64,000 bases of DNA. Origin: Zygnema cylindricum. Lineage: Eukaryota; Streptophyta; Zygnematophyceae; Zygnematales; Zygnemataceae. The translations under genes were made by a program, and so were the position numbers. Positions within the stretch are counted from its first letter, which is position 1. Each line of letters opens with the position of its first letter. Location: the NCBI GenBank assembly GCA_037447655.1, contig JBBHKE010000221.1:74072-138071 (forward strand), read 5' to 3'. The notes beneath the pieces are model-generated. The model did not search any database, had not been told where the DNA came from, and was given only the letters and a program-made list of their open reading frames with translations. Below, one piece after another: positions 1 to 10,470 of the stretch.

Positions 1-299
1 AACAAAGGAGTTTGGTAAAAAATTCGAAGAAGCTTTTCTCATTGATTTACCAAAATAGATAGAATACAAATCTTAAAATTGCGCTTAGAAAACAATTCTG
101 TTTCTAGTTTTTTTTTTTTAAACTACAAAAAATAGTTGATATGTGTTTGACGCTTCATGGTCAGTTGACAAGGAGGAGAGTCCAAAGAAAATGGATTTAA
201 TGACATCCTATAAAATATGTGTCAGTTCGATAAAGACAACGGACCTTCACCTACTCTCAATCATCATGTTGAGCATTATATTCAAATGGCTAACTTTCA

Positions 300-475
300 C
301 AGACCTCATTCTTGAATTGTTCCAAGCTTTCTACTGAAGTTTTGCTCGCTTTACGTCCATAGTTCTCCATTCTTGCTATTCCTTTATAAACTGTCCCAAA
401 GCTCCAGCTCCAAGTGCTGCTTTCACTCGAAATTGTCAGTGGCCCATTGATCACTTGCATAGGTAAAAATTTTAC
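300..475 (-). pseudogene. RLK kinase glycine-loop exon, frameshifted
   Basis: Read on the minus strand, three pieces of the plant RLK signature ATDNF...LGAGAFGTVYKG appear in order within about 60 nt but in three different frames: ATDNF, then LGAGA, then FGTVYKGIARMENYG. The last frame stays open through SVESLEQFKNEV, which resembles the segment leading to helix C, and then meets a possible donor GTGAAAG. I see no clear VAVK lysine. Two one-base losses explain the pattern best. An alternative is that the third frame, which is open through the whole exon, is the real one. Confidence 0.6.
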
Positions 476-1209
476 GCATGTTCGCTAATTTTTCTTGGTA
501 ATAAAATGCTCTTGTTCTGCAAAAAAAAAATCACAGTTAGACTATAATGCATCAAAAACAAACAGCATATATGTTGGGAATAACATGATTGACACTAAAT
601 AGCTCGGCACCAAGTTTGGAGCATATTTGACCCTTTTTTAGGCATATGTTTCACCGATGAATCTTCATCTGATGGCGATGGTTATTTTTTTCATTTTTAT
701 ATATATATTGGTTTCTTCACTATTTTTTTGTCAGTTTTTTCTGTATTTTTGATAAAACTAGAGACCGGATATTGTCCGATCATTTTTTATTATTGTGAAA
801 AATGTAAACCTCAAAGAATTTCACACTGCAATTTTTTTTTATATTATTTAAAAAGTAATAAGAAAGCATGAATCAAAAACAGTAGATTTAGATACCTAGT
901 CTTCAATCCACGACTCTCGGAAGATCATTCCCTTTAAGGCAGCTGTCTTAGAGGATTTCATAATTCAAAAGTTTAACTTTGTGTGATTGAATCTCACAAA
1001 AACCATTTCTATTCATTTCCAGTTCAAAGTATAAGAATGACCCTATGACATCCCGCTAAGTAACGGAGACGAATGATGTTTTCTTTGCACCAATGTTTTA
1101 TTGAATCTAAATATTCTCTTATTATGTTATTATTCTAACAGTTCAAACTACCAGTTCCCACAACAACCACTAGAAGTTTTGTTTTCGTTATTGACACTGG
1201 AGTTGAGAG

Positions 1210-1738
1210 TGTTGGATTGGCAAGTGAATGTCTGTTCAATACAGCGTAGAATATGGTACATCCACACTAAAAGCCGCCCAAAATAAATGGGTACGGACCC
1301 GCCATGCTCTACATCGATCTAGTGGCACAATGGTAGTGCAGTCACAGCTACATTGAAAGGTCCAAGGTTAAAGCCTTGGCCGGCTCAATTTTCCCTAGTA
1401 TGGGAAATGCCGAAACCCGGATTCCTAGGAAATCTAACATGGTATCACAGCTAGCGGGATTGCGGATGGATTGACCGGCTTCCTCGTGTGGGGGGTTGTT
1501 GGATTGGCACGTGAATGCCGGTTCAATACGGGGTAGAATGTGGTACATCCATACTCGAAGCCGCCAAAAATAAATGGGTAACTGCCCAAAACAAATAAGT
1601 ACGGACCCACCAGGCTCTATATTGAGGTGGTGGCAAGTGTTTTCACATCTACAGTGAAAGGTCCCAGGTTCAAGCCATAGCTGGCTCAATTTTCTCTAGT
1701 ATGGGACATGCCCAATCCCTGATCTAGGAAATCTAACA
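1210..1738 (+). mobile_element. TRIM retrotransposon, complete, TSD GAGAG
   Basis: Two LTRs (1210-1439 and 1497-1738) start TGTTGG and end CTAACA. Right after the first LTR comes TGGTATCACAGC (1440-1451), a near match to the plant tRNA-iMet primer-binding site TGGTATCAGAGC. A purine-rich tract with GGGGGG abuts the second LTR. The internal part is only 57 bp and codes for nothing. Perfect 5-bp target duplications GAGAG lie at 1205-1209 and 1739-1743. Such miniature elements depend on proteins from other retrotransposons. Each LTR holds tRNA-like A- and B-box sequences. Confidence 0.88.
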
Positions 1739-2213
1739 GAGAGTGGACATAAAACCAACAAATTTATGAAAAAACATTCAAAACGGAACACCGCTTCGAC
1801 TATAATTTCTGAAAGTAAATATGGGAAAAATTTAAAAACGTGTAAGAAAACTGGCTGAATTTCTTTGAATTTTTTCTTTTGTTGCCGAATTTGTGATTCT
1901 CGTTTATTATGCACTATTGGGTATCTGTTTGTAGTATTTCGAGTTGGCAAAATGTTTAGAAAACATAATACAGAGACTTTTCAGTACTTCTTGGTATTCG
2001 ACATTCAACTTTTTGGAGTAATCAATCATGGGAACTAAGAAGGTTGTCCATTTTCAAAAAGAATTTTAAATTTGGTATAATATATTTTTAGATTGCTCTC
2101 TATCACCACTCTAGATTTTAATTTCCCCCGTAAAAACTGGAAAAGTCATACGGGTTGCTGAAGTTCCAATTTTTTTAAATATATGTATTTTACACGGGCA
2201 AATGGAGGCTTAC

Positions 2214-2306
2214 TTTTGAAAATGCACAAATAAGCTGCGATTGCTGCAAGAAAGATGAGAAGCATAGATCCCGCGACAATAACAGGAATTGCGTAGACGG
2301 GTAATC
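2214..2306 (-). pseudogene. RLK transmembrane exon (93 nt)
   Basis: An acceptor CATGCAG precedes 2306 and a donor GTAAGC follows 2214. The exon encodes LPVYAIPVIVAGSMLLIFLA followed by AIAAYLCIFKS: one hydrophobic helix of about 23 residues ending in a basic Lys, the layout of a type I receptor-kinase membrane span. The length is a whole number of codons. Confidence 0.7.
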
Positions 2307-2799
2307 CTGCATGATTAAAGACACCATTCCATAAGCTTACACGTGTCAGTACATAATGCATAATGCAGTTTTATTGAGTGCGGAAATAGCATTCACTAGA
2401 CCTGGAATTTCAGCACGTATTAGGCCATCTGCTCTTTTGCAGGAAAAAAACATTGGTTACTAATGTTATAACATATTCACTTATTCGCAATAAAATCACA
2501 AGATTTGGATTTTGTATGGAAAAAAAATAAAAAATTATGCCTTAACAATGGTTACCTTAAATATTAAGAAAGGTGATGGGAGATTGATTAATACAAAAAA
2601 AGGTTGGGTAGTAAAAAGCTGTTTAATAAAGACAAGAGAAATATTTGATATGCATAGGATATTGAATCTGTGCCTTCACATGACTGGCCAAAATCTCGTC
2701 AAATCTGACGTTTTATGTGTACTACAAAGGAAGGTCATCATGCTTCTATTCTTGAACCGGGCACCTTCAAATAATTGTGTTTAGAAGAAAATTCAATCT

Positions 2800-3072
2800 C
2801 CAATAGGAGAGAGAGAAGAGAGAGAGGAGAGAGAAAAGGAGAAGAGAGAATCAGAGAGAACGGGAGTGAGAAGGAGAGAGAAAAGGAGAGAGAAGGAGAG
2901 TGAAAGGAGAGGCATAGGAGAGATAGAAGAGAGAGAGAGGAGAGAGAAAAGGAGAAGAGAGAAGCAAAGAGAGAAGTGAGGAATGACAGGTAGAGAGAAG
3001 AGGGAGAAAAGGCAAAAGAGGAGAGACAGAAGGATAGACAGAAGAATGAGAGAAAGGGAGAGGAGAGGACAT
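2800..3072. repeat. GA-rich purine tract
   Basis: This stretch is a long imperfect run of GAGAGA/GGAGA units on the plus strand, almost free of pyrimidines. The Ser/Leu/Phe-rich open frames on the minus strand here are artefacts of this composition. It lies in an intron-sized interval of the RLK locus. Confidence 0.85.
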
Positions 3073-3114
3073 ATATGCAATGTTTCAGGCACAAAATGAT
3101 CCCTAAAAATAAAA

Positions 3115-4124
3115 ATCACGATAAAGGAATTATACTTTTCTGAGCATAAGGTCTTAAGGGGCTATATTCCGATACTTTTGACTGGACAGCCGTCAAGGCT
3201 AGAGAACAACCTTTGCCGGCGGGTGGGGGAGTTGGAGAGGAAGGTGGAGGTGGCCGCGGAAAATTGACAACAAAACCTACAACAAGTACAACCAGGTTGT
3301 TCACAAAGTCAATATGCCATAAAACTATCTATTGCAAAAGATTACGTTTCTCTGTGTGATTGATTTGCTCGAAAATTGTGGAAAGTTTGCAAGATCAAAC
3401 AAACCATTGCCTCAAATAGTGATATATTCCTGTATAGAGCTTCTTATCTCCTTTAACATGTTAGATAATGCTTAGAAACACTTAACGCATTCGACATGCA
3501 ATTTAAGAAGCACTGAATTTCAGTTGGAATATTATACATATATATATATATATATATTTATGTATATGTATATATTGTTTAAGTACTTGGAAGTTTAACT
3601 CATTACATAATCCATAATAATCAAAGCCTCCAGAACTAAGACCACCTTTCAAATAAAAATAAAACATGAAAAACTCTATTGATGATGCCATTGTGTTACG
3701 TAAAATCGCTAATCACAGAATAGTTTTGACACAAACTACTTAGGTTAAAATGTTTCTGAGACAGACGTTTGTTACCCCAATTTATTTCCACTGTAAAGTA
3801 TAACTCGTCACCATTCTCATTAATGTAACTACTTTGGTCATATCCTGACATGGAAAATATTCCACACTGTCTCACCGTCCATGCAACTCGCAAAAAGATT
3901 GTTTCCAGGAAAAAAACTGCGCCTCACAATGGCCAAAACCTTACATCAGCATTTGATACTGTTACCGTGATGTCATTGCCATTGCTATCATTGAGATTTC
4001 GACTGATAGCATGACGTATAGTATTTGTCCTGGTTGATACTAGCTCCAATACGCAAAATGATGGGTGAAAGAATTTGAAATTTATACCTCTTTTTTGAGC
4101 CCAAACATCTTGCTCTAGTTCCAA
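3115..4124 (-). pseudogene. Candidate extracellular exons between LRRs and membrane segment
   Basis: Several open stretches on the minus strand fall here: 4124-3924, 3893-3696 (contains NENGDELYFTVEINWG), 3647-3597 (GGLSSGGFDYYGLCNELNFQ, with AG before and GT after) and 3304-3116 (proline-rich, NFPRPPPPSSPTPPPAGK). Their position between the LRR exons and the transmembrane exon fits an extracellular linker with a Pro-rich hinge, but I recognise no domain and the splice sites are not certain. Confidence 0.35.
3537..3557. repeat. (AT)n microsatellite
   Basis: A short run of about ten TA units, followed by a looser ATGTATATG stretch. Confidence 0.85.
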
Positions 4125-4125
4125 G

Positions 4126-4162
4126 TTTTAGGGTATTTTAGGGTTTTGAGGGTTTTTAGGGT
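4126..4162 (+). repeat. Telomere-like TTTTAGGG run
   Basis: Four imperfect units in a row (TTTTAGGG, TATTTTAGGG, TTTTGAGGG, TTTTTAGGG) resemble plant or green-algal telomere repeats. The run is too short and degenerate to be a telomere; it may be an interstitial remnant or chance. Confidence 0.4.
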
Positions 4163-4491
4163 TGTCGGGAACAGGGCAGCCTACCTATACATGGAGCAGT
4201 TGGTGAGGTTGTGCGTAAAAAACGAATCAGGTAAATATCCGGTTAAGTGGTTCATGCCCAAATTTCTGCGCAGAGAGAACAGCCAAAGAACCGTCAAAAG
4301 TACATTAAGTAAAAAAACTAGCCCTAGAAATAATGGCAAAAAATATTGACATCTTCATGTAAAGCTTGACACTAAGGCCATGAATCTCGCATGCTTTTGA
4401 TGGAATCGTCATGACCATTTCATGTTGCTCCAACAAGTCAACAGACTTCGTAGGATATTTTTGTCTGCTAATGTGCCACTCTTGGACTTAC

Positions 4492-4560
4492 AAGGCTTCA
4501 AGGGGAAGTTCTGCAAGGTACTCAGGCACTTCTCCACTCAGCTTGTTGTCGGACAAGTCC
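4492..4560 (-). pseudogene. RLK LRR exon 6 (69 nt)
   Basis: An acceptor CTGACAG precedes 4560 and a donor GTAAGT follows 4492. The peptide DLSDNKLSGEVPEYLAELPL is a canonical LRR (LxxNxLSGxVPxxL). The phase again matches its neighbours. Confidence 0.7.
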
Positions 4561-4893
4561 CTGTCAGCACATTACACCAACACTGGGATTTATAGGTATT
4601 AATAAATATTAAAAAAGAAAATGGTGTATCTTCAAGGTGAGTTAGTGATTTTAAGTTCGTTAGCATAAGTGAGATTTTACAAAACATTCAATATTAGCTC
4701 GTTCGAGATGGAGCACGTCTGAAAATCTACAATCCTTAAAAACCAATCAACAAACATGATTGGACTGGCATTGGATATTTAATTCTCAGCTATTTTGGAA
4801 CGATTGTTTTCAACAACCAAATCTTACAACAGGAAAAATAATGTAAACACAAATCTCAACACAAGCAGGAGATAAGACATTAAAAGTACTTAC

Positions 4894-4959
4894 AATGCAA
4901 CGAGCTTAGTTTGGTGAAGATCCGATATGTTTCCACTCAGCTGGTTATGTGACAAATCT
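4894..4959 (-). pseudogene. RLK LRR exon 5 (66 nt)
   Basis: An acceptor TTTTTTAG precedes 4959 and a donor GTAAGT follows 4894. The peptide DLSHNQLSGNISDLHQTKLV is a good LRR. The exon is flanked by T-rich intron sequence and keeps the same split-Leu phase as exons 4 and 6. Confidence 0.7.
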
Positions 4960-5386
4960 CTAAAAAACAAAATAGTACACCACAAAAACTTTTCCGGTCA
5001 TTCATGATAAAAAGTCTTCTACATGATATTACCTATATAACATTTCACCAAAACACTTGAAAGATGTTGGCATACATCATATAAAAGGATTACAATTGTT
5101 TCTTTTATAGAATGAAAATTAAGTCATTTTCAAAAATTTAGAATACTGTTTCAATTATTTTGTCGCTATTCTTGCACAATGCTCCAAAAAATGCAAATAA
5201 CAAATTCCTCCAAAGATGGGATTAAACAGACAAAATAAAAAAGTTATCTCAAATTTTTCTAGCCTAGCTTTTGTGATGGGCGAATAAGAAGTCAATTCGA
5301 ACACCCCTTTCTAGGCATCTATCCCCACGTGGGGCATCTGGAATTACCTAGGGGTTTTTAGTGATAGAAAGCAAAGGTCAACTCAC

Positions 5387-5458
5387 AAAACAGAAAGTCT
5401 CCGCAGATTCCCAATCTTCTCTGACATAGTGCCATTGAGATTGCATCGGCTCAAGTTC
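5387..5458 (-). pseudogene. RLK LRR exon 4 (72 nt)
   Basis: This is a single-LRR exon: acceptor AG at 5460-5459, donor GTGAGT from 5386. It encodes NLSRCNLNGTMSEKIGNLRR plus LSVL. At 72 nt it equals one LRR repeat, and both ends keep the split-Leu phase, so it can be spliced with its neighbours in frame. Confidence 0.7.
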
Positions 5459-5934
5459 CTTTTTCAAAAGCAGCCAAAAAATACAAGATTAGAGGGCTGC
5501 ACCTACCTAGAAAGGATACAATTGTTGAGTCGTCTAAGGAAGAAAATAGTTTAGAAAATGTTGATGAAAGTTTGAGGATGCACCTAACGACGTTAGTGTA
5601 TTTGGAGAACATTGCCTTAACTAACCAGCCTATACTCCTCTCTGTTGAACTCTTCTTTTGACACAGCTCGAAACAATCACAGCTTTACGACTACTGCATC
5701 TGCTTCTCAGCGGTACTTTACCACCGCAAGTTTATAAACCTACTTGTGATGGCCTTATATACATGAGTGGTTTTTGAGTATTTTCCTTAAAAAAAGCATA
5801 GGTGAAAGCACTGTAACTGCGCGTCATGACAAAAACAAGAAATTTCGTTACCAAAACAGAGCTTGTAATGCTCACAGATATAATAGACCAGAAAAACTTG
5901 CAGGTCTGTATATCCGAAGTGAATCATCATAAAC

Positions 5935-5995
5935 AAAATCCACATCTCCAAAGGTATCGGGAATTCCAGAATCAAATCGGTTGTTGGACAAATCC
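5935..5995 (-). pseudogene. RLK LRR exon 3
   Basis: After an acceptor ending CCAG at 5996, the sequence reads GATTTGTCC and gives DLSNNRFDSGIPDTFGDVDF; joined to the TT of the preceding exon it restores the Leu of LDLSNN. The 3' boundary is uncertain: the first GT gives 61 nt, which breaks the phase kept by the other exons, so the true donor may be elsewhere or damaged. Confidence 0.6.
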
Positions 5996-6181
5996 CTGGT
6001 ATTGCCGTAGAACGGCAAAGTTTTATCAGTTATTGAAATTATTTCAAAACCTAGAATTATCAGCAAAATGCTTAAGCATTGCTTAAGTTTGGGTGGTTTG
6101 TTTGGATGCTCTGTGGATAAAACATAACATATCTCTGCCTGGTTGTCGAAACACCAAATTAAAGAAACTATATGTACTTAC

Positions 6182-7200
6182 AAAGATTGGAGATATGTAA
6201 AGTTCCCCAGATAAGACGGAATAGTGCCTGTAAAATTGTTACTGCTCAAATCAAGTAATTGTAATCTTGTCGCCTCTTTTCCGAAGTTAACAGGAATTTT
6301 TCCAATGAAAAGATTCCGAGAAAGATCAATTGTCTCGATCATAGCCCAACTAGTGCTAGCGGGAAGAAGTCCATAGAACTGGTTGCCACTGAGGTTTAGG
6401 TATGTTACGCTTGGCAGTATCCATAGCGTGGAAATGGTTCCATTGAGATAGTTATTTGACAGATCAAGAACGGTAATGTTTTCATTTGTAAAAGCCTCGG
6501 GAATCAATCCCTGGAGGTTCATTGACGATAAATTGACAGTTATAATGGAATCAGGCCAACTGGAACTTGCAGATGGGAGATTGGAAGGAGACATTTTGAG
6601 GTTTTCACCGAGGCTAAGATACTCTAGGCTCGATAATTTTCCAATCCAGTTAGGAAAAGGTCCGGTAAAATCGTTATTATCCAGAAATAACTCATATAAA
6701 GATCCCAAATTGCCAATTGGGATTGTACCCATATCTCCGTCAAAATGATTAGAGTTGAGAGAGAGAGATTTTAGTTTGGTCCAGTTCCCCACTATATCCA
6801 CAGATCCGTTTAAGCTATTGTTAGAGAGGTCAATCGAAATAAGTTGTAGACGGGATCTTAGAGCCTCGGGAATAGATCCAATGAGATTCATTGACGATAA
6901 ATTGACATTTATAAGAGTATCAGGCCAGCTGGAATTTTCAGATGGGAGATAGGAAGGAGACATTTTTAGGTTTTCACCGAGGCTAAGAAACCGTAGGCTC
7001 GATAAACCACCCATCCAATCAGGAAAAGGTCCGGTAAAATCGTTATTATCTAAAAATACCTCCGATAATTTTGACAGATTGGCCACTGGAATTTTACCCA
7101 TTTCCCCGCTAAAATGATTAGAGTTGAGAGAGAGAGATACTAGTTTGGTCCATTTTCCCACTACGTCCACAGTTCCGTTTAAGCTACATGAGAGGCGCAA
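6182..7200 (-). pseudogene. RLK exon 2: long LRR array
   Basis: An open frame of about 340 codons is filled with plant-type LRRs (LSLNSNHFSGEMGKIP, LFLDNNDFTGPFPNW, VNLSSMNLIGSIPEA, IDLSNNSLNG). It ends at a strong donor: TCTTT followed by GTAAGT at 6181-6176. The first ~125 residues and the next ~125 are near-duplicates (both carry LDNNDFTGPFP, LSLGENLKMSPS, SSWPD and VNLSSMNL), so the array grew by one duplication of about 370 bp. The stretch is extracellular and would form the ligand-binding solenoid. Its open frame is the best-preserved part of the locus. Confidence 0.8.
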
Positions 7201-7432
7201 ATATGTTTTGAAATTTCCAATTGTTCGGAATACTCCTGTTAGGTTTGTTCAAGGTCAAAGATTCCAAAATCTCCAAGTCCCCGAAAGACGGCGGCAAGCT
7301 CCCAACTATCCCATAACCATTGAGATCGATCTGAGTCACTCTGGTTTTATTATTAATGTATTCGCAAATTATTATTGGCCAGAGGCACGGATTGTCGGTG
7401 GAGTTCAATGGCATGGAAGAGTCTCAAGAGGT
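7184..7432 (-). pseudogene. RLK exon 1: LRR N-terminal cap and first LRR
   Basis: The peptide begins MPLNSTDNPCLW and continues with a CEY element, then RVTQIDLNGYGIVGSLPP and a second LRR-like stretch. That is the usual LRRNT followed by an LRR consensus (LxxLxLxxNxLxGxLP). No signal peptide is visible: an in-frame TGA lies four codons upstream of the first ATG (7414), so a signal-peptide exon would have to lie further upstream. The frame closes at ~7186, inside a repeat whose sequence continues in another frame from 7200, which suggests an indel. Confidence 0.6.
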
Positions 7433-7479
7433 CCCCCATGGTCGTTTAAAGTTTGTAATTAAACAGTCAGAAATGGAAG

Positions 7480-7800
7480 AATGGAAGAAGGCTGACTGAA
7501 TGAATGAAGAAGAACATGAAAGAGGAAAAGGAGGAAGAGGGAAGGAAGGGGAAGGAAATGGGAGGGAGGGGGAGGTGGAGGGGAATGGAAAGGAAGAAGA
7601 GGAAATAGGGGAGGGAGAGGGTGGTGGAGGGCATAAGAGAGGAAGGAGGATAAGGATGGAAGAGGGAAAGGATAAATAGGAAAAGGGGGGGAAAAAGAGG
7701 AAATGGGGGAAAGGAAGGAGGAAAGGAGGGGGAGGGTGGAAGGAAGGGGGAGGGAGGTGGACGGGGGGGGAGGGAGGAGGGATGGATGCCAGGAATGGGG
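7480..7800. repeat. GGA-rich purine tract
   Basis: About 320 bp of GGAGG/GGAAGG units lie on the plus strand. The Pro-rich 163-residue frame on the minus strand is this tract read backwards, not a gene. It sits just upstream of the RLK N-cap exon. Confidence 0.85.
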
Positions 7801-8084
7801 AATGGAACTGGATTCTAGCCTGTCTGCCGCCTCGGATCAGGTACGGACCGACCTCGGATTCAGCGATATTAAAAAAAAAATGGCACAACCGACTAAGGAG
7901 AATCAAATCGGTCATTCAGTTACTTTTTATTTCTGACAAAAAAAATAATTTGGTACAACAATGTACAAAACAGTACGGGCTAGTACGGGCTTCAGAACGA
8001 GCTTCAGGAAGGGTGAGGTTACATCGGGAGGTCTGTGTAATTGTACGGAAAGCAATATTTACATCGCGTAACATCTGTAAATAA

Positions 8085-8823
8085 GGGTGTGTCCCCATGT
8101 GCATAAGTATGGGTTTTTTACTGTCGTTTTGTCGTAAAACGTAGCGCCGTACTGCCTAAGTTGCAACCGTACGAAGGAATCACAAATTTGTAGAGTACAA
8201 TTTGCGTCATCCCTGAACTTAGGATGTACGAAAAGTTGTCGTCTTGTGCTTTTCGACCCACTTCGACGACAAAAAACGTCATCTTCAACCTTATCTTTCA
8301 AACACATGCGCGATGTGATTTAAAATTAGGTTAAATTTCGACAGAAATCCTACGATTTCCAAGGACAAACAAAAGTACATAGTTCGCTATGTTTTGACGG
8401 TTTGTGTTCTAATACGACAAATATAAGTACACAATTTGTTTGGATTTGTCCGTTTTCATCTAGTACGGATTTATTTTTTTGCATGGGTCTTCAAATTCCG
8501 ACGCCATTTCACGTCGACCGGACAGGAGACGCGAAGGCAAAGCGCCTCATCTTCGACCGTGAAATTGCACAGGCTGGAAGGCGATACGTCTACAATGTCA
8601 CGGTAAGACATGAGACGTCACACGCAGGTACAAAAAATATCGTGCGACCACAGATTGTCGACGTTGACAACCGTCACAGGTATTGTCGACGTATACAATC
8701 GTCACAAGCGTAAGTTACGATTTCGTCATTACAGACATAGGGACACTTGAAAACCGGGTCCGGCTGATCCGCGCTAAAATACAAAGTAAGTTCGCTAAGT
8801 TACAAGTACATGGGGACACACCC
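8085..8823. mobile_element. Harbinger/Tourist-like non-autonomous element, TSD TAA
   Basis: The terminal inverted repeats are GGGTGTGTCCCCATGT at the left and its complement at the right. TAA flanks both ends (8082-8084 and 8824-8826), the 3-bp target duplication typical of PIF/Harbinger elements. No transposase is visible. Its right half holds an open stretch (FHVDRTGDAKAKR) that recurs in two other copies in this window. Confidence 0.65.
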
Positions 8824-8826
8824 TAA

Positions 8827-9190
8827 GGGTGCGTCACCATGTACTTGAAACTTAGGGAAATAACTTTGTTTTTTAGCGCAGATCCGGCGGACCCGGAGTT
8901 CAGGTGTCCCAATGTGTAACAACGACATAGTTACTTCAGCGTGTGACGATTGTATACGCTGACAATGCCCTTGACGGCTGTCACCGTCTACAATCTGTGA
9001 TGTCGCACATTATTTTTTGTAGGTGCTTGTGCCGTCGCATGAGTTTTCGTGACAATGAAGAAGCACCGCCTTCGAGCATGTGCCATTTCACAGTTGAAGA
9101 AGTTGCATTTTGCCTTTGCGTCACTTCTCCGGTCGACGTGAAATGGCATCGGAATCTTGAGACCATAGAGGTACCAAACGTACAGATTTT
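8827..9190. mobile_element. Second, inverted partial Harbinger-like copy
   Basis: Starting right after the shared TAA, GGGTGCGTCACCATGTACTT is the complement of the right end of the preceding element. The two form a large imperfect palindrome centred near 8825 with arms of about 350 bp. A clear far terminus is not seen; the similarity fades near 9190. Confidence 0.55.
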
Positions 9191-9483
9191 CACTATTTTA
9201 CGAAAAGGCGTTAATTTTTTAAGATTTTGAAAATTTCGTTAAATTCGTATACATTTCGTGTACGGACAAAGTGTACGGACAAAACGTACGGAATTCTCAA
9301 AAAAAGATTGAAAGTACACCGTGAATCGCTATTAAAGTTAAGAAAACGATACACATTCCCATGTTTTTAGGTTAGCCGCAAAAGTCTGTGTTCACATATT
9401 CGACGCCTGAATATGTAAGAACAGGTTAATCATTAATGCTATTTTCCTTCGCCTTTATGACTTGGAATCAAATCTGCGTACGA
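9191..9483. other. AT-rich intergenic DNA with a MITE-type end
   Basis: No gene is seen. ACACCGTGAATCGCTATTA at about 9316 matches the terminal repeat of the MITE families described below, but I find no partner end. Confidence 0.4.
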
Positions 9484-10010
9484 TTTTCTGTGCGACGCAC
9501 TCAATTTCCATTGACGACGCTTTCATCTGACACTTATTTTTGTACGTCTGTACAAAATAATAAAAAGTTTTAGTACGGAATAACACATGACATACGCTAC
9601 ACTATTTAAAAACAAACATACTCGGCCGTTTTTCGAAATTAGTAACTAACGCTGTTTAAACAGTACAGTACCAATATCTGAGTTCGCTTTTCCATGCGAC
9701 GAACTCAATTTCCACTGTCGACGCTTTCATCTGACACTAATTTTGTACTTGCGTACAAAATAAAAACAAGCTTTAGTACGGAATAACATATTACGTACGC
9801 TACACTATTTAAAAACATTCGAAATTAGTAACTAACGCTATTGAAACAGTACAGGACCAATATGTGAGTACGCTTTTTCGTTCGACACACTCAATTTTTC
9901 CCTGTCGACGAAATTTCCTGACACATATTTTTTACGTATGTACGAAATAATGAGCAGTTTTAGTACGAAGTGACACATTTGGTACATTACACTATCTAAA
10001 AATATGCGAT
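9484..10010. repeat. Tandem repeat, three units of 186-204 bp
   Basis: The motif TGCGACGCACTCAATTTCC recurs at about 9491, 9695 and 9881, followed each time by CGACG..., a CTGACAC block, a GTAC-rich block, TTTTAGTACG and CTACACTATTTAAAAA. The third unit is the most diverged. There is no coding potential. Confidence 0.7.
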
Positions 10011-10470
10011 GCGAGGCTAGCGCACGCCGCGAGAAAATCTTTGACAGATATAATAAAAACCCGCTACTTTTATGCATGAGCACATACCCTGAATTTTAGT
10101 AGCACTTTGGATTAGATGTTTCATATTTTACATTTTATTATGAAGTCAAATTCGGTCAACGCATTTTAATTTTTTTTGCATTTGTTCTGTGCGCATATAT
10201 CATTGTTTTTTCGACGTTTCATGCGTGCGTTTAAAACGCTTCGTACCTCTATGTTTGAGACCCCTGGCGAAATAAAATCCATACCCAGCGCAAACAGACA
10301 AAACTTAACAAATCGTGTACTTTGCCTCGTCATACCTGAATGGAAACGGACAAAATATATCGAATAGTGTACCTTTCTCCGTCCTCTGAATATTTTCTAA
10401 TTCCCTGCTTTAGTATGTATCTCCATTAGAGTAGAAGGATCTGCAGACGGTGTGAAGTATTAAGTCTAAA
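10011..10470. other. No gene; 3' tail of a copia internal region near the right end
   Basis: From about 10400, CTCCATTAGAGTAGAAGGAT matches the sequence just before the PPT of the plus-strand copia element at 26.3 kb, so this is the last bit of a related internal region. The rest shows nothing recognisable. Confidence 0.4.

Larger units (their letters stand above)
300..7440 (-). pseudogene. LRR receptor-like kinase locus, probably a pseudogene
   Basis: This minus-strand locus has the parts of a plant LRR receptor kinase in the right order: a Cys-containing LRR N-cap (~7.4 kb), a long LRR exon, four further one-repeat LRR exons, a proline-rich stretch, a transmembrane exon and a kinase glycine-loop exon. 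Such proteins span the plasma membrane, bind ligand outside and phosphorylate inside. Most LRR exons end in TT before GT and restart after AG so that the codon for the Leu of LDLS is split, the recurrent LRR-exon phase of plant RLKs. Two places argue against function: a frame change near 7200-7215 between the N-cap and the first full LRR, and the kinase P-loop spread over three frames (300-475). The catalytic part of the kinase would lie left of the window or is lost. A TRIM and a GA-rich tract lie in its introns. An active gene with misread bases remains possible. Confidence 0.75.

Noticed and set aside
2738-3119. Overlapping Ser/Leu/Phe-rich minus-strand ORFs
   Set aside because: Three frames are open at once over the GA-rich tract, which shows composition and not coding.
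4146-4349. 67-residue plus-strand ORF after the telomere-like run
   Set aside because: No motif, lies in an intron interval of the RLK locus, and its start is in the TTTTAGGG run.
7424-7915. 163-residue Pro-rich minus-strand ORF
   Set aside because: Product of the GGA-rich tract; no conserved domain and no exon signals.
9484-10010. CRISPR-like array
   Set aside because: Units are ~190 bp direct repeats without short repeats and spacers, in a eukaryotic context.
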